From NCBI GenBank assembly GCA_937958375.1, contig CALGNY010000221.1:1-5830 (forward strand): a stretch of DNA of 5,830 nucleotides. Reading direction: 5' to 3'. Both the position numbers and the translations under genes were made by a program. Below are positions 1-5,350 of this stretch, one piece after another. The notes beneath the pieces are model-generated. The model did not search any database and was not told the DNA's origin. It saw nothing but the letters and a program-made list of their open reading frames with translations. Position 1 is the stretch's first letter, and the number at the start of each line of letters is the position of its first letter. The DNA comes from an uncultured Bacillaceae bacterium. GTDB taxonomy: Bacteria; Bacillota; Bacilli; Bacillales; Alkalibacillaceae.

Positions 1-126
1 GGAGGAATTCCGTGCAAGTCGGGCGTGATTCCGTACTTATTTGGAGGAATTCCGTACAAATCGGGCTGGATTCCGTACTTATTTGGAACAATTCCGTACA
101 AGTCGAGGAGGATTCCATACTTTTTT
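1..126. repeat. Tandem array 1: 21-bp units alternating in two types
   Basis: Six copies of the core ATTCCGTAC (with small changes) begin at 7, 28, 49, 70, 91 and 112, exactly 21 bp apart. The units alternate. Those at 7, 49 and 91 continue with CAAGTCG or CAAATCG; those at 28, 70 and 112 continue with CTTATTT or CTTTTTT. The higher-order period is therefore 42 bp. The array runs off the left edge, so its full length is unknown. Because 21 is a multiple of three, one frame stays open and would encode heptad-like repeats with FRT every seven residues. I regard that as an artefact, not a protein. Confidence 0.9.
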
Positions 127-140
127 AGATAATCTTTCCC

Positions 141-278
141 AGCCGTGCAATAATCTTGCGAAGCCGTGCAATAAATCCGTGAAGCCGTGCAATCATCTCG
201 TGAAGCCGCGCAATAATTCCGCGAAGCCGCGCAATAACCTCATGAAGCCGCGCAATTCCACACTTCCAGCCGCTCAAT
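141..278. repeat. Tandem array 2: 21-bp AGCCGYGCAAT units
   Basis: Copies of AGCCGTGCAAT or AGCCGCGCAAT begin at 141, 162, 183, 204, 225 and 246, all 21 bp apart. A weaker copy (AGCCGCTCAAT) begins at 268 after a 22-bp step. The first three copies have T and the next three have C at the sixth position, so the array seems to have grown by duplication of neighbours. The core CCGTGCAA also occurs in array 1 (10-17), which suggests a common origin. Read in frame it gives KPCN or KPRN every seven residues, which I take to be spurious. Confidence 0.9.
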
Positions 279-422
279 CCACACATTCATTCACTGAACG
301 AAGATTAACAAAAACGTACAATAAATCGTCAGCTCAATCCCGTGCTTCAGAAGCTTATTCTTCTACAGCAATTTTCGAATGCAGCCATACTTTTTCAATA
401 AAGATTCCATGCAACGACATAT
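279..422. repeat. Decayed repeat remnants upstream of cwlD, no gene
   Basis: I see no credible gene here. Scattered fragments resemble the cores of arrays 1 and 2: CGTACAATAA near 315, AGCTCAAT near 331, CCCGTGCTT near 340 and ATTCCATGCAA near 404. They are out of strict register, so this looks like eroded repeat material. No confident promoter for cwlD was found. Confidence 0.45.
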
Positions 423-461
423 CCCCTACCCCTTGTCCATATGATTGAAAGAGGGGAGGGG
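423..461 (+). promoter_or_regulatory. Inverted repeat masking the cwlD ribosome binding site
   Basis: CCCCTACCCCT (423-433) can pair with AGGGGAGGGG (452-461). This gives ten Watson-Crick pairs, eight of them G-C, with A428 bulged out, and leaves an 18-nt loop. The right arm is the only Shine-Dalgarno-like sequence in front of the cwlD GTG at 468. In RNA form the hairpin would hide the ribosome binding site. No T-run follows, so it does not look like a terminator. The pairing is seen directly; a regulatory role is inference. Confidence 0.5.
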
Positions 462-467
462 GAGTTC

Positions 468-1178
468 GTGAAGAAATTGCTTTATACGCTCTTGTGGGTG
501 CTCGGTTTATTATTACTGATTTATTTGATCCGTTATCCGATTCCGTCGTTCTTTTCACCGACGAGTGTCACGATGCCACTGGCGAACCAAGTGATCGTCA
601 TTGATCCGGGTCATGGCGGTGCTGATGGTGGGGCGGATCGTGAGCAGGTGTATGAGAAAACGATTGCCTTGGAGACGTCTTTGTTATTGCGTGATTATTT
701 GCAGCAAGCTGGTGCGGTTGTTCATATGACAAGGGAGGATGACCATGACCTTGCCGAAAAAAGCACGCGTGGTTTTTCAAATAGAAAATCAGAGGATATC
801 AGAAATCGTGTCCAATTCATTCAGGAGAAAGAACCAGATTTATTCCTCAGTGTCCATCTGAACTCAATTCCAAGTTCTAAATGGTCTGGTGTGCAAACCT
901 TTTATTTTCCGGATGAAGAGGGTGAGAACGAGATGCTGGCGAAATCGATTCAACAACGACTCCGGGATGAAACTGGGGGCACTCGTGTCGCCCTCGGGAT
1001 CGATCAGGTGTATTTGCTGAAGCATGCCGAAGCGACAGGGGCCTTGGTTGAATTGGGATTCCTGTCAAACCCAGGTGAACGTGCACTCTTACAGCAGGAA
1101 AGTTATCAGAAGCGGCTGGCATCAGCCATCGCGGAAGGCATCATTGAGTATGTCATGGCGGAAGAACCGAATCCATAA
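468..1178 (+). CDS. cwlD: N-acetylmuramoyl-L-alanine amidase CwlD (spore cortex)
   Basis: CwlD is a zinc amidase of the Amidase_3 family. In B. subtilis it removes the peptide from muramic acid during muramic-delta-lactam synthesis, a mark that germination lytic enzymes need. Here residues 4-21 form a hydrophobic signal or anchor segment. The expected zinc ligands are His49 (DPGHGG), Glu63 (YEKTIALE) and His130 (SVHLNS), and the catalytic Glu195 lies in VELGFLSN, so the enzyme looks intact. I chose GTG 468 because a G-rich Shine-Dalgarno (452-462) sits just upstream. It gives 236 residues beginning MKKLL, close to the 237 of B. subtilis CwlD; an ATG at 441 would add nine residues containing the encoded binding site. 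salA follows 77 bp downstream. Confidence 0.95.
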   Translation: MKKLLYTLLWVLGLLLLIYLIRYPIPSFFSPTSVTMPLANQVIVIDPGHGGADGGADREQVYEKTIALETSLLLRDYLQQAGAVVHMTREDDHDLAEKSTRGFSNRKSEDIRNRVQFIQEKEPDLFLSVHLNSIPSSKWSGVQTFYFPDEEGENEMLAKSIQQRLRDETGGTRVALGIDQVYLLKHAEATGALVELGFLSNPGERALLQQESYQKRLASAIAEGIIEYVMAEEPNP

Positions 1179-1187
1179 GCCTTGCGG

Positions 1188-1217
1188 TTCAGAATATGGT
1201 TTGAATTATGTTATACT
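1188..1217 (+). promoter_or_regulatory. Candidate extended -10 promoter for salA
   Basis: TATACT (1212-1217) is preceded by TG at 1209-1210, giving an extended -10 element. The best -35 match is the weak TTCAGA (1188-1193) at 18 bp. It lies in the cwlD-salA gap, about 40 bp before the salA start, so salA could be transcribed independently as well as by read-through from cwlD. Confidence 0.45.
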
Positions 1218-1255
1218 AACGTTGCACGATTCTTAAATAAAGGAAGGTGTAACGT

Positions 1256-2305
1256 TTGGTTACCGAAGAACGAGTCAGAGAACTATTAAACCCGATCAAA
1301 GACCCGCATATACATAGAACGTTTGAAGAGACGGGTGCAATACAGAACATTAAAATCAAAGAAGAAAAAGAGCATATCAGCATAAAGATTGCTTTAGCCA
1401 ATCCAAACTCTGGTGAGCAATTGCAGCTTCAACAAGAAATTGTTGGGCTGTTGAAGCAAGAAGGTGCTGCTACAGTCGGTCTTCGTTTCACTGAGCTGCC
1501 TGAGGAATTGAAAAATGAATATCTACAAGCAGCCAACGAAGAAAGCGAAGCGAACCTGATTGGTCAGAAAGGAACGAAATTTATTTCTGTAGCCAGCGGG
1601 AAAGGTGGCGTCGGGAAGTCTACGGTCACCGTGAACCTAGCGATGGCATTGGCACGCCTAGGCAAGAAGGTAGGAATAGTGGACGCCGATATTTATGGTT
1701 TCAGTGTCCCGGATATGATGGGAATCGAAAACCGCCCACAAGTTCGTGGGGAAAAGATCATTCCGGTTGAGCGTTTTGGCGTCCAAGTGATTTCCATGGG
1801 CTTTTTCGTGGAAGACAACTCCCCGATCGTTTGGAGAGGTCCGATGCTCGGAAAAATGCTGACAAGCTTCTTTAAAGAAGTCGAGTGGGGCGATTTGGAT
1901 TACCTTCTCTTGGACTTACCACCAGGAACGGGTGATATTGCGTTGGATGTCCAGTCATTACTGCCGTCCTCTAAGCAATTGATCGTAACAACACCTCATC
2001 CGACTGCAGCATTTGTCGCTGCACGTGCCGGTCAAATGGCCATCAAAAACGAACATGAAATTATCGGAATTGTTGAGAACATGGCCTATTTTGAAAGCTC
2101 ATTGACTGGACAACGGGAATATGTCTTCGGTGAAGGTGGCGGAGATAAATTGGCTGAGGTTTTGGAAACAGATGTACTCGGTCGCCTGCCATTGCAACAA
2201 CCGTATGAGGAAGAAGATATTTTTGCACCGGGTGTTTATCAAGAAGACCATCCAATCGGAAAAGTCTTCTTATCCATTGCCAATCAAGTCACAAAACGGG
2301 CATAA
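1256..2305 (+). CDS. salA: Mrp/ApbC-family P-loop ATPase SalA
   Basis: SalA is a cytoplasmic Mrp/NBP35-family ATPase. In B. subtilis it represses scoC and so raises exoprotease (aprE) expression, under control of tyrosine phosphorylation. This protein has 349 residues, close to the B. subtilis homologue. Residues 1 to about 95 form the MIP18/DUF59-like domain. The deviant Walker A GKGGVGKS is at 115-122, and DYLLLDLPPGTGD (215-227) carries the Walker B-like region and the family signature. The Cys-x-x-Cys pair used for Fe-S binding by many Mrp proteins is absent from the ENMAYFESS region. Tyr328 in GVYQEDHPIG fits the position of the tyrosine phosphorylated in B. subtilis. The start is TTG 1256, with AGGAAGG (1241-1247) eight bases upstream; no better start is near. 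An Fe-S carrier role is the alternative but seems less likely. Confidence 0.93.
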   Translation: MVTEERVRELLNPIKDPHIHRTFEETGAIQNIKIKEEKEHISIKIALANPNSGEQLQLQQEIVGLLKQEGAATVGLRFTELPEELKNEYLQAANEESEANLIGQKGTKFISVASGKGGVGKSTVTVNLAMALARLGKKVGIVDADIYGFSVPDMMGIENRPQVRGEKIIPVERFGVQVISMGFFVEDNSPIVWRGPMLGKMLTSFFKEVEWGDLDYLLLDLPPGTGDIALDVQSLLPSSKQLIVTTPHPTAAFVAARAGQMAIKNEHEIIGIVENMAYFESSLTGQREYVFGEGGGDKLAEVLETDVLGRLPLQQPYEEEDIFAPGVYQEDHPIGKVFLSIANQVTKRA

Positions 2306-2311
2306 CGATAT

Positions 2312-2344
2312 AAAAAAGCTGTCTCATCGCGAGACAGCTTTTTT
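2312..2344. terminator. Bidirectional terminator between salA and gerD
   Basis: A perfect 14-bp stem (2312-2325 with 2331-2344) encloses a five-base loop. The stem starts with six A and ends with six T, so it gives a U-tract on either strand. It lies seven bases after the salA stop and about 30 bases beyond the gerD stop, so it should end both convergent transcripts. Confidence 0.93.
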
Positions 2345-2375
2345 GTTTAGTGCGAGGTCGGGAGCGGGAGCGACC

Positions 2376-3050
2376 TTATGAACCACCGCCACCGCCGCCA
2401 GATCCACCACCACTTCCGCCACCTTCACTGGATGAACCGCCGCTTTCACCGCCACCTTGTTGTTCTTGGGAACCGCCGCCAGATCCACCGCCTTGTGACT
2501 GCTGCGCATCCTCGGCAGCTTTCAGCAAAACTTCGATCATTTGGGCTTTGAAAAGTGGACTTTCCAGTGTTTCTTTGATGGATTGTTCCAAATGGGATTT
2601 GAACGTTTGGCTAGATAGAGCCTGAACAATTGTTTCTTGCATTTGTGGATCTTGGAATATTTTGATTAACCGCTCTTGGTATGTTGAATCCGTTAGTAAG
2701 CCTTTCATAAGATCCTCTTCACTCTCTTTGGTCGCTTCCACATACGCTTTGACAAAAGAGGGATCTTCATAAAGTTGTGTCCAAAATTGTTTCGCTTGAT
2801 CGCTTTGGAACGTTTGTTCAATACTATCTTTGACGATTTGGGAATTGAGAACCAATTCATTCTTCATTTCTTCTTCGGCCAATAAGTCTTTGACCGCTTT
2901 TTTTCCGTCATCGGTTTTCAGTATATCAACGACCATTTTTTTCGTCGTTTCATATTCAGCATTTTGTCCCGATTGTTCATTTTGTGTACAGGCACTCAGT
3001 AATAAGATGAGTATGAGTAAACTTGATCCCACCATTCTTATGAACATCAT
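2376..3050 (-). CDS. gerD: Spore germination lipoprotein GerD
   Basis: GerD is a lipoprotein of the spore inner membrane. It is required for rapid germination by nutrient receptors and for clustering them in the germinosome. Residues 5-18 are hydrophobic and are followed by the lipobox LSAC, with Cys21 the expected lipidated residue. Residues 35 to about 183 are charged and helical in character, with repeated short patterns such as EDPSF, FQDPQ and ESPLF, matching the alpha-helical trimerising core known for the family. Residues 187-224 are an unusual Gly/Ser tail (23 Gly, 9 Ser of 38). The tail makes the protein 224 residues long, against about 185 in B. subtilis. AAGGAG (3059-3064 on the complement) is eight bases before the first of two adjacent ATGs. 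A sigma-G-like promoter precedes it, which fits forespore expression. Confidence 0.93.
   Translation of the reverse strand: MMFIRMVGSSLLILILLLSACTQNEQSGQNAEYETTKKMVVDILKTDDGKKAVKDLLAEEEMKNELVLNSQIVKDSIEQTFQSDQAKQFWTQLYEDPSFVKAYVEATKESEEDLMKGLLTDSTYQERLIKIFQDPQMQETIVQALSSQTFKSHLEQSIKETLESPLFKAQMIEVLLKAAEDAQQSQGGGSGGGSQEQQGGGESGGSSSEGGGSGGGSGGGGGGS
2379..2492 (-). repeat. Low-complexity Gly/Ser-coding tract in gerD
   Basis: This is the 3' end of gerD, built from GGN glycine codons broken by serine, glutamine and glutamate codons. On the plus strand it reads as runs of CCACCGCC-like sequence. Such trinucleotide-rich DNA can change length by slippage, so tail length may vary between strains. It also creates a false proline-rich reading frame on the plus strand. 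Confidence 0.85.
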
Positions 3051-3086
3051 CGTTTAGACTCCTTCTTAGTTAGTCTCTCTTCTATT

Positions 3087-3116
3087 TAATTTGATGGTTT
3101 TGTGAAAAAATATACA
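3087..3116 (-). promoter_or_regulatory. Candidate sigma-G promoter of gerD
   Basis: On the minus strand TGTATA (complement of 3111-3116) lies 17 bases before CAAATTA (complement of 3087-3093). This agrees at 5 of 6 and 5 of 7 positions with the sigma-G consensus as I recall it (TGAATA, CATACTA). It is about 37 bases upstream of the gerD start. gerD is known to be sigma-G dependent in B. subtilis. The match is by eye only. Confidence 0.55.
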
Positions 3117-3124
3117 CATTACGA

Positions 3125-3155
3125 TTGGGCAAAATTTGTCTGTACGTGGTAAAAT
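3125..3155 (+). promoter_or_regulatory. Candidate extended -10 promoter of kbaA
   Basis: TAAAAT (3150-3155) is preceded by TG at 3147-3148, giving an extended -10 element. A partial -35, TTGGGC (3125-3130), lies 19 bases upstream, which is longer than ideal. It sits 45 bases before the kbaA GTG and points away from the gerD promoter, whose -35 is only about eight bases away. Confidence 0.5.
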
Positions 3156-3186
3156 ACGAAATGTATGTGTAGATGTGTTTACTTTT

Positions 3187-3192
3187 GGAGGG
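3187..3192 (+). promoter_or_regulatory. Ribosome binding site fixing the kbaA start
   Basis: GGAGGG is followed by seven bases and then GTG at 3200. The in-frame ATG at 3173 has no such site and would place this sequence inside the coding region. The GTG is therefore the better start. Confidence 0.85.
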
Positions 3193-3199
3193 AAATCAA

Positions 3200-3880
3200 G
3201 TGACAATCAGAAATTGGCTGAAATTTTCAAGTGTCACCTTATTACTCGGATTATTAGGAGCTGTCATTACGAGCTTCTTCGTAAGGGCTGATGCTTACCA
3301 AGAATATATGGACCCACTGAATATGTGGGAATTGACGGGGACATTTTTATGGTTTGCCGCTTTGGGGCTATTGTATAGTGTGATCAGTCAAATGGGCTTC
3401 TTTGCTTATTTGACCGTTCATCAGTTCGGGAAAGGTTTCTTCGGCTATTTTTGGAAACATGCTCAAATCGTTATTATTGCCATTGTCGTATTTGACCTAG
3501 TTTACTTACGTTATACACGAGCAGACGAACCGGGAAGTTTATTTCCATACATAGTTGTAGCCGCTGTCTTGTTCCTTTATTCACTTGCTGTAGCTTATGT
3601 AAAAGCTAAAGACACGCATCCTCGGGCATTTTTGCCTGCCGTTTTCTTCATGGTTGTCGTGACGACACTCGAGTGGATTCCAGGTTTGCGGACGGATGAC
3701 CCAGCAACGATGATGATTATGATTGTACCGCTCGTCGCATGTAATACGTTTCAATTGTTGCGTTTACATCACATCGTCGGGTTTACGAATGAAGAAGGCG
3801 AAGAAGTCGGAATGCCAAATAAGGCAGAAGAAAAGGCTGCGAATCAAAAAAACGGAGCGAAATCAAAAAAGCGGAAATAG
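3200..3880 (+). CDS. kbaA: KinB-signalling pathway activator KbaA
   Basis: KbaA is a polytopic membrane protein that activates the sensor kinase KinB, which feeds the phosphorelay to Spo0A at the start of sporulation. From GTG 3200 the product has 226 residues. I see about six membrane segments, near 9-28, 45-72, 88-104, 114-134, 144-161 and 170-187. Stretches typical of the family are SQMGFFAYLT (63-72), FDLVY (98-102) and FFMVVVTTLEW (149-159). After residue 190 comes a hydrophilic tail rich in Lys, Glu and Asn that ends KSKKRK. This makes the protein longer than the roughly 198 residues of B. subtilis KbaA; the tail is presumably cytoplasmic. The gene diverges from gerD and converges on pdaB, as in B. 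subtilis. Confidence 0.92.
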   Translation: MTIRNWLKFSSVTLLLGLLGAVITSFFVRADAYQEYMDPLNMWELTGTFLWFAALGLLYSVISQMGFFAYLTVHQFGKGFFGYFWKHAQIVIIAIVVFDLVYLRYTRADEPGSLFPYIVVAAVLFLYSLAVAYVKAKDTHPRAFLPAVFFMVVVTTLEWIPGLRTDDPATMMIMIVPLVACNTFQLLRLHHIVGFTNEEGEEVGMPNKAEEKAANQKNGAKSKKRK

Positions 3881-3882
3881 CA

Positions 3883-3917
3883 AAAGACCCTGGGTGCAAC
3901 TGGCATCCAGGGTCTTT
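3883..3917. terminator. Bidirectional terminator between kbaA and pdaB
   Basis: A 15-bp stem with one G-U pair (3883-3897 with 3903-3917) encloses a five-base loop. The stem begins AAAGACCC and ends GGGTCTTT, so each strand has a short T-run, TTT on plus and TTTT on minus. It lies just after the kbaA stop and 17 bases beyond the pdaB stop. The T-tract is weaker than that of the salA-gerD hairpin. Confidence 0.85.
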
Positions 3918-3933
3918 AGATTGTAAGGTCGTC

Positions 3934-4710
3934 CTAATTGATCGGCTCGATTTCCATTTGGGCAGGCGAAAGGAGCTCGGTAATCGTCACAAACTCAAAA
4001 CCATCTTGTTCCTTCTGTTCGATTAAATGCCGAATGACTTCGGGTGCTTTCGTCAAATCATCCCGAATCGGCATGACAATAATGTCCCCACTACCAATTC
4101 CTGAGTTGATCTGATTACTGATGGCCGTCGCACTCTTTTCTTGATCGATATTCGCAAAAACACTCCAAAATACGGTGCGGTACCCCAGTTTATAAATTTG
4201 TTCGGTGACCGTTTCAGAATATTTATTTTCTGGAACGCGAACATAGCGAAGCGGCTCATACTCCAAATTCTTCAGGACCGTTTCACCTTTTTCGAGGTCC
4301 TCTTTTATGTAGTCAAGCGATTGATTTTCATACGATTCATCTGAAAATCCAAGTAATCCCACTTCATGGTTTTCGTCGATAATCCATTCCGCCAAATCTT
4401 CATTGCGTAGTGCCCACTGCCCGTTAACGAAAAAAGTGGCCTTGACTTGTTTTTCATCGAGAACCTCTATGACATCGACAATCACATCGTCACCCCACGG
4501 GACATTAAAGGTCAACGAAATTTCTTTTTCCTCTTTCAAACTCTTGGTGATCGCTCCTTCACCCATGAATTGCCCCTCACTTGGCTCGGCTTGTGTTGCG
4601 TAGTCAAATATATAGGTGGCCGCGAACCGATAAGAGATAAAAGAAAATAATACAATCGCCAAAATAGCCATCCATTTCTTCCAGCTTGTCCAATTCAATG
4701 TAAAAAACAT
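3934..4710 (-). CDS. pdaB: PdaB-family polysaccharide deacetylase-like sporulation protein, divergent catalytic site
   Basis: PdaB belongs to the CE4 polysaccharide deacetylase fold and is needed in B. subtilis for spore stability. From ATG 4710 the product has 258 residues. Residues 11-28 form an N-terminal membrane anchor and the NodB-like domain spans about 60-245, including KATFFVNGQW. Motif positions are altered. The catalytic-base motif usually TFD in this family reads TFN (Asn69). The RPP motif reads RVP (158-160). The histidine expected in the IVLLH-type motif is Pro214 in IIVMP. Metal-binding histidines after HEVG (115-118) are also missing, as I recall they are in B. subtilis PdaB. 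The reading frame is intact and gene order is conserved, so this is the syntenic pdaB but probably not a working deacetylase. An ATG at 4719 would add three residues but touches the binding site. Confidence 0.87.
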   Translation of the reverse strand: MFFTLNWTSWKKWMAILAIVLFSFISYRFAATYIFDYATQAEPSEGQFMGEGAITKSLKEEKEISLTFNVPWGDDVIVDVIEVLDEKQVKATFFVNGQWALRNEDLAEWIIDENHEVGLLGFSDESYENQSLDYIKEDLEKGETVLKNLEYEPLRYVRVPENKYSETVTEQIYKLGYRTVFWSVFANIDQEKSATAISNQINSGIGSGDIIVMPIRDDLTKAPEVIRHLIEQKEQDGFEFVTITELLSPAQMEIEPIN

Positions 4711-4719
4711 TTGATCCAT

Positions 4720-4725
4720 TCCTTT
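4720..4725 (-). promoter_or_regulatory. Ribosome binding site fixing the pdaB start
   Basis: On the minus strand AAAGGA ends one base before... the ATG at 4719, with no room for initiation there, but lies nine bases before the in-frame ATG at 4710. This favours the second ATG. Confidence 0.7.
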
Positions 4726-4834
4726 GTGAAGTTCTATTTATAAATATCTATATGAATGTTTGCATATTTTTAGAATGGTTATATTACATAAAGCAGGATA
4801 CTGAGACAACAAACTGCCTTTATCATATATAGAA
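4726..4834. other. AT-rich divergent region between pdaB and the small gene
   Basis: This AT-rich gap must hold promoters for both flanking genes. For pdaB the minus strand contains CATATAGA (complement of about 4746-4753), which resembles a sporulation -10 element, but I find no matching -35. For the small gene, TATATT (4780-4785) could be a -10, again without a clear -35. No terminator or repeat is visible. Confidence 0.35.
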
Positions 4835-5077
4835 ATGGGTGACTATGAATTGCTTGGTTTATTGATTAGTGATCAAGAACAAAGAGAGCTCGAATATTTA
4901 TTGAAAAAAGAAATGGATGAATTACTTTTTGAATTGACATTCGATGATTTTGATGAAGAGATCAAACAATCCATCAAAAGAAGATATATGACTTTGTTTA
5001 ATGTCTACAAACGATTCGCCAATCAAAATGAATTAGTGAATTACACACCACGAAAGAACTTTCCACATGTGAAGTGA
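4835..5077 (+). CDS. Small acidic helical protein of unknown function
   Basis: I do not recognise a named family. The product of 80 residues is rich in Leu, Glu, Asp, Lys and Arg. It looks almost entirely helical, with ISDQEQRELEYLLKKEMDEL (11-30), an acidic turn FDDFDEEI and a basic helix SIKRRYMTLFNVYKRFA. It has no signal peptide, membrane segment or Cys. It looks like a real gene because amphipathic patterns run throughout and the composition is not that of the neighbouring repeats. The start is uncertain. ATG 4835 has no good binding site, while TTG 4850, five codons later, has GGTGA (4838-4842) seven bases upstream. The gene diverges from pdaB and lies about 540 bp before the rRNA promoters. 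No terminator is visible after it. Confidence 0.72.
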   Translation: MGDYELLGLLISDQEQRELEYLLKKEMDELLFELTFDDFDEEIKQSIKRRYMTLFNVYKRFANQNELVNYTPRKNFPHVK

Positions 5078-5125
5078 GGAGGTTGTGGGCTGACTTGGGA
5101 TATTTTGATGTTGGACGGGCGGCGG

Positions 5126-5350
5126 CTGGACCATATAGCTTAGCCGTCTGACGGTCGCATATATTCAGGTTAAGGCACATTTAGCCGGTGAAGGGACCAA
5201 ATAGCACCTCTTCGGCTCATATTTTTCACTGACGGGCACATATATCTGGATTTTGGGCACATATATTTTTAGTTTGGGCGCATATACGTTGATGCAGGGC
5301 GCATATAGACGAATGGTGGTCACATATCATTCGCCTTGGGTCGCATATTT
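5126..5350. repeat. Tandem array 3: 21-bp GGGCRCATATA units
   Basis: The motif GGGC(A/G)CATATA recurs with CATAT at 5239, 5260, 5281, 5302, 5323 and 5344, each 21 bp after a previous copy at 5218. On the left are weaker copies at 5132, 5158, 5178 and 5198, with steps of 26, 20, 20 and 20. The centre is thus regular and the left flank eroded. A stray copy (GGTCGTATATG, 5457-5467) lies further right. The unit sequence differs from arrays 1 and 2, but the period is the same. An 86-residue reading frame at 5253-5513 with GAY or TY every seven residues is produced by this periodicity and is not called a gene. Confidence 0.88.

Noticed and set aside
1..278. CRISPR array
   Set aside because: Repeats and spacers of CRISPR arrays are longer and spacers are unrelated in sequence. 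Here the period is 21 bp, the units are imperfect and no cas gene is present.
386..393. CATACTTT as a sigma-E or sigma-G -10 for cwlD
   Set aside because: It fits a -10 element, but no adequate -35 lies at the right distance, and the same CATACTT arises in array 1 from a single change in the repeat unit.
41..448. Plus-strand reading frame of 135 residues with FRT and KPCN repeats
   Set aside because: It is kept open by the 21-bp repeat period, has no ribosome binding site, and follows the boundaries of two repeat arrays and decayed sequence. Its composition is not protein-like.
441..467. ATG 441 as the cwlD start
   Set aside because: It has no upstream binding site and would make the Shine-Dalgarno part of the protein. 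GTG 468 gives the usual family length and N-terminus.
2350..2625. Proline-rich plus-strand frame opposite gerD
   Set aside because: It is the complement of the Gly/Ser-coding tract of gerD, which has a lipobox, binding site and family features.
5077..5151. AGGAGG after the small gene as a binding site for a further short gene
   Set aside because: The best start (TTG 5095) is 12 bases away and encodes only 18 residues that run into the repeat array.
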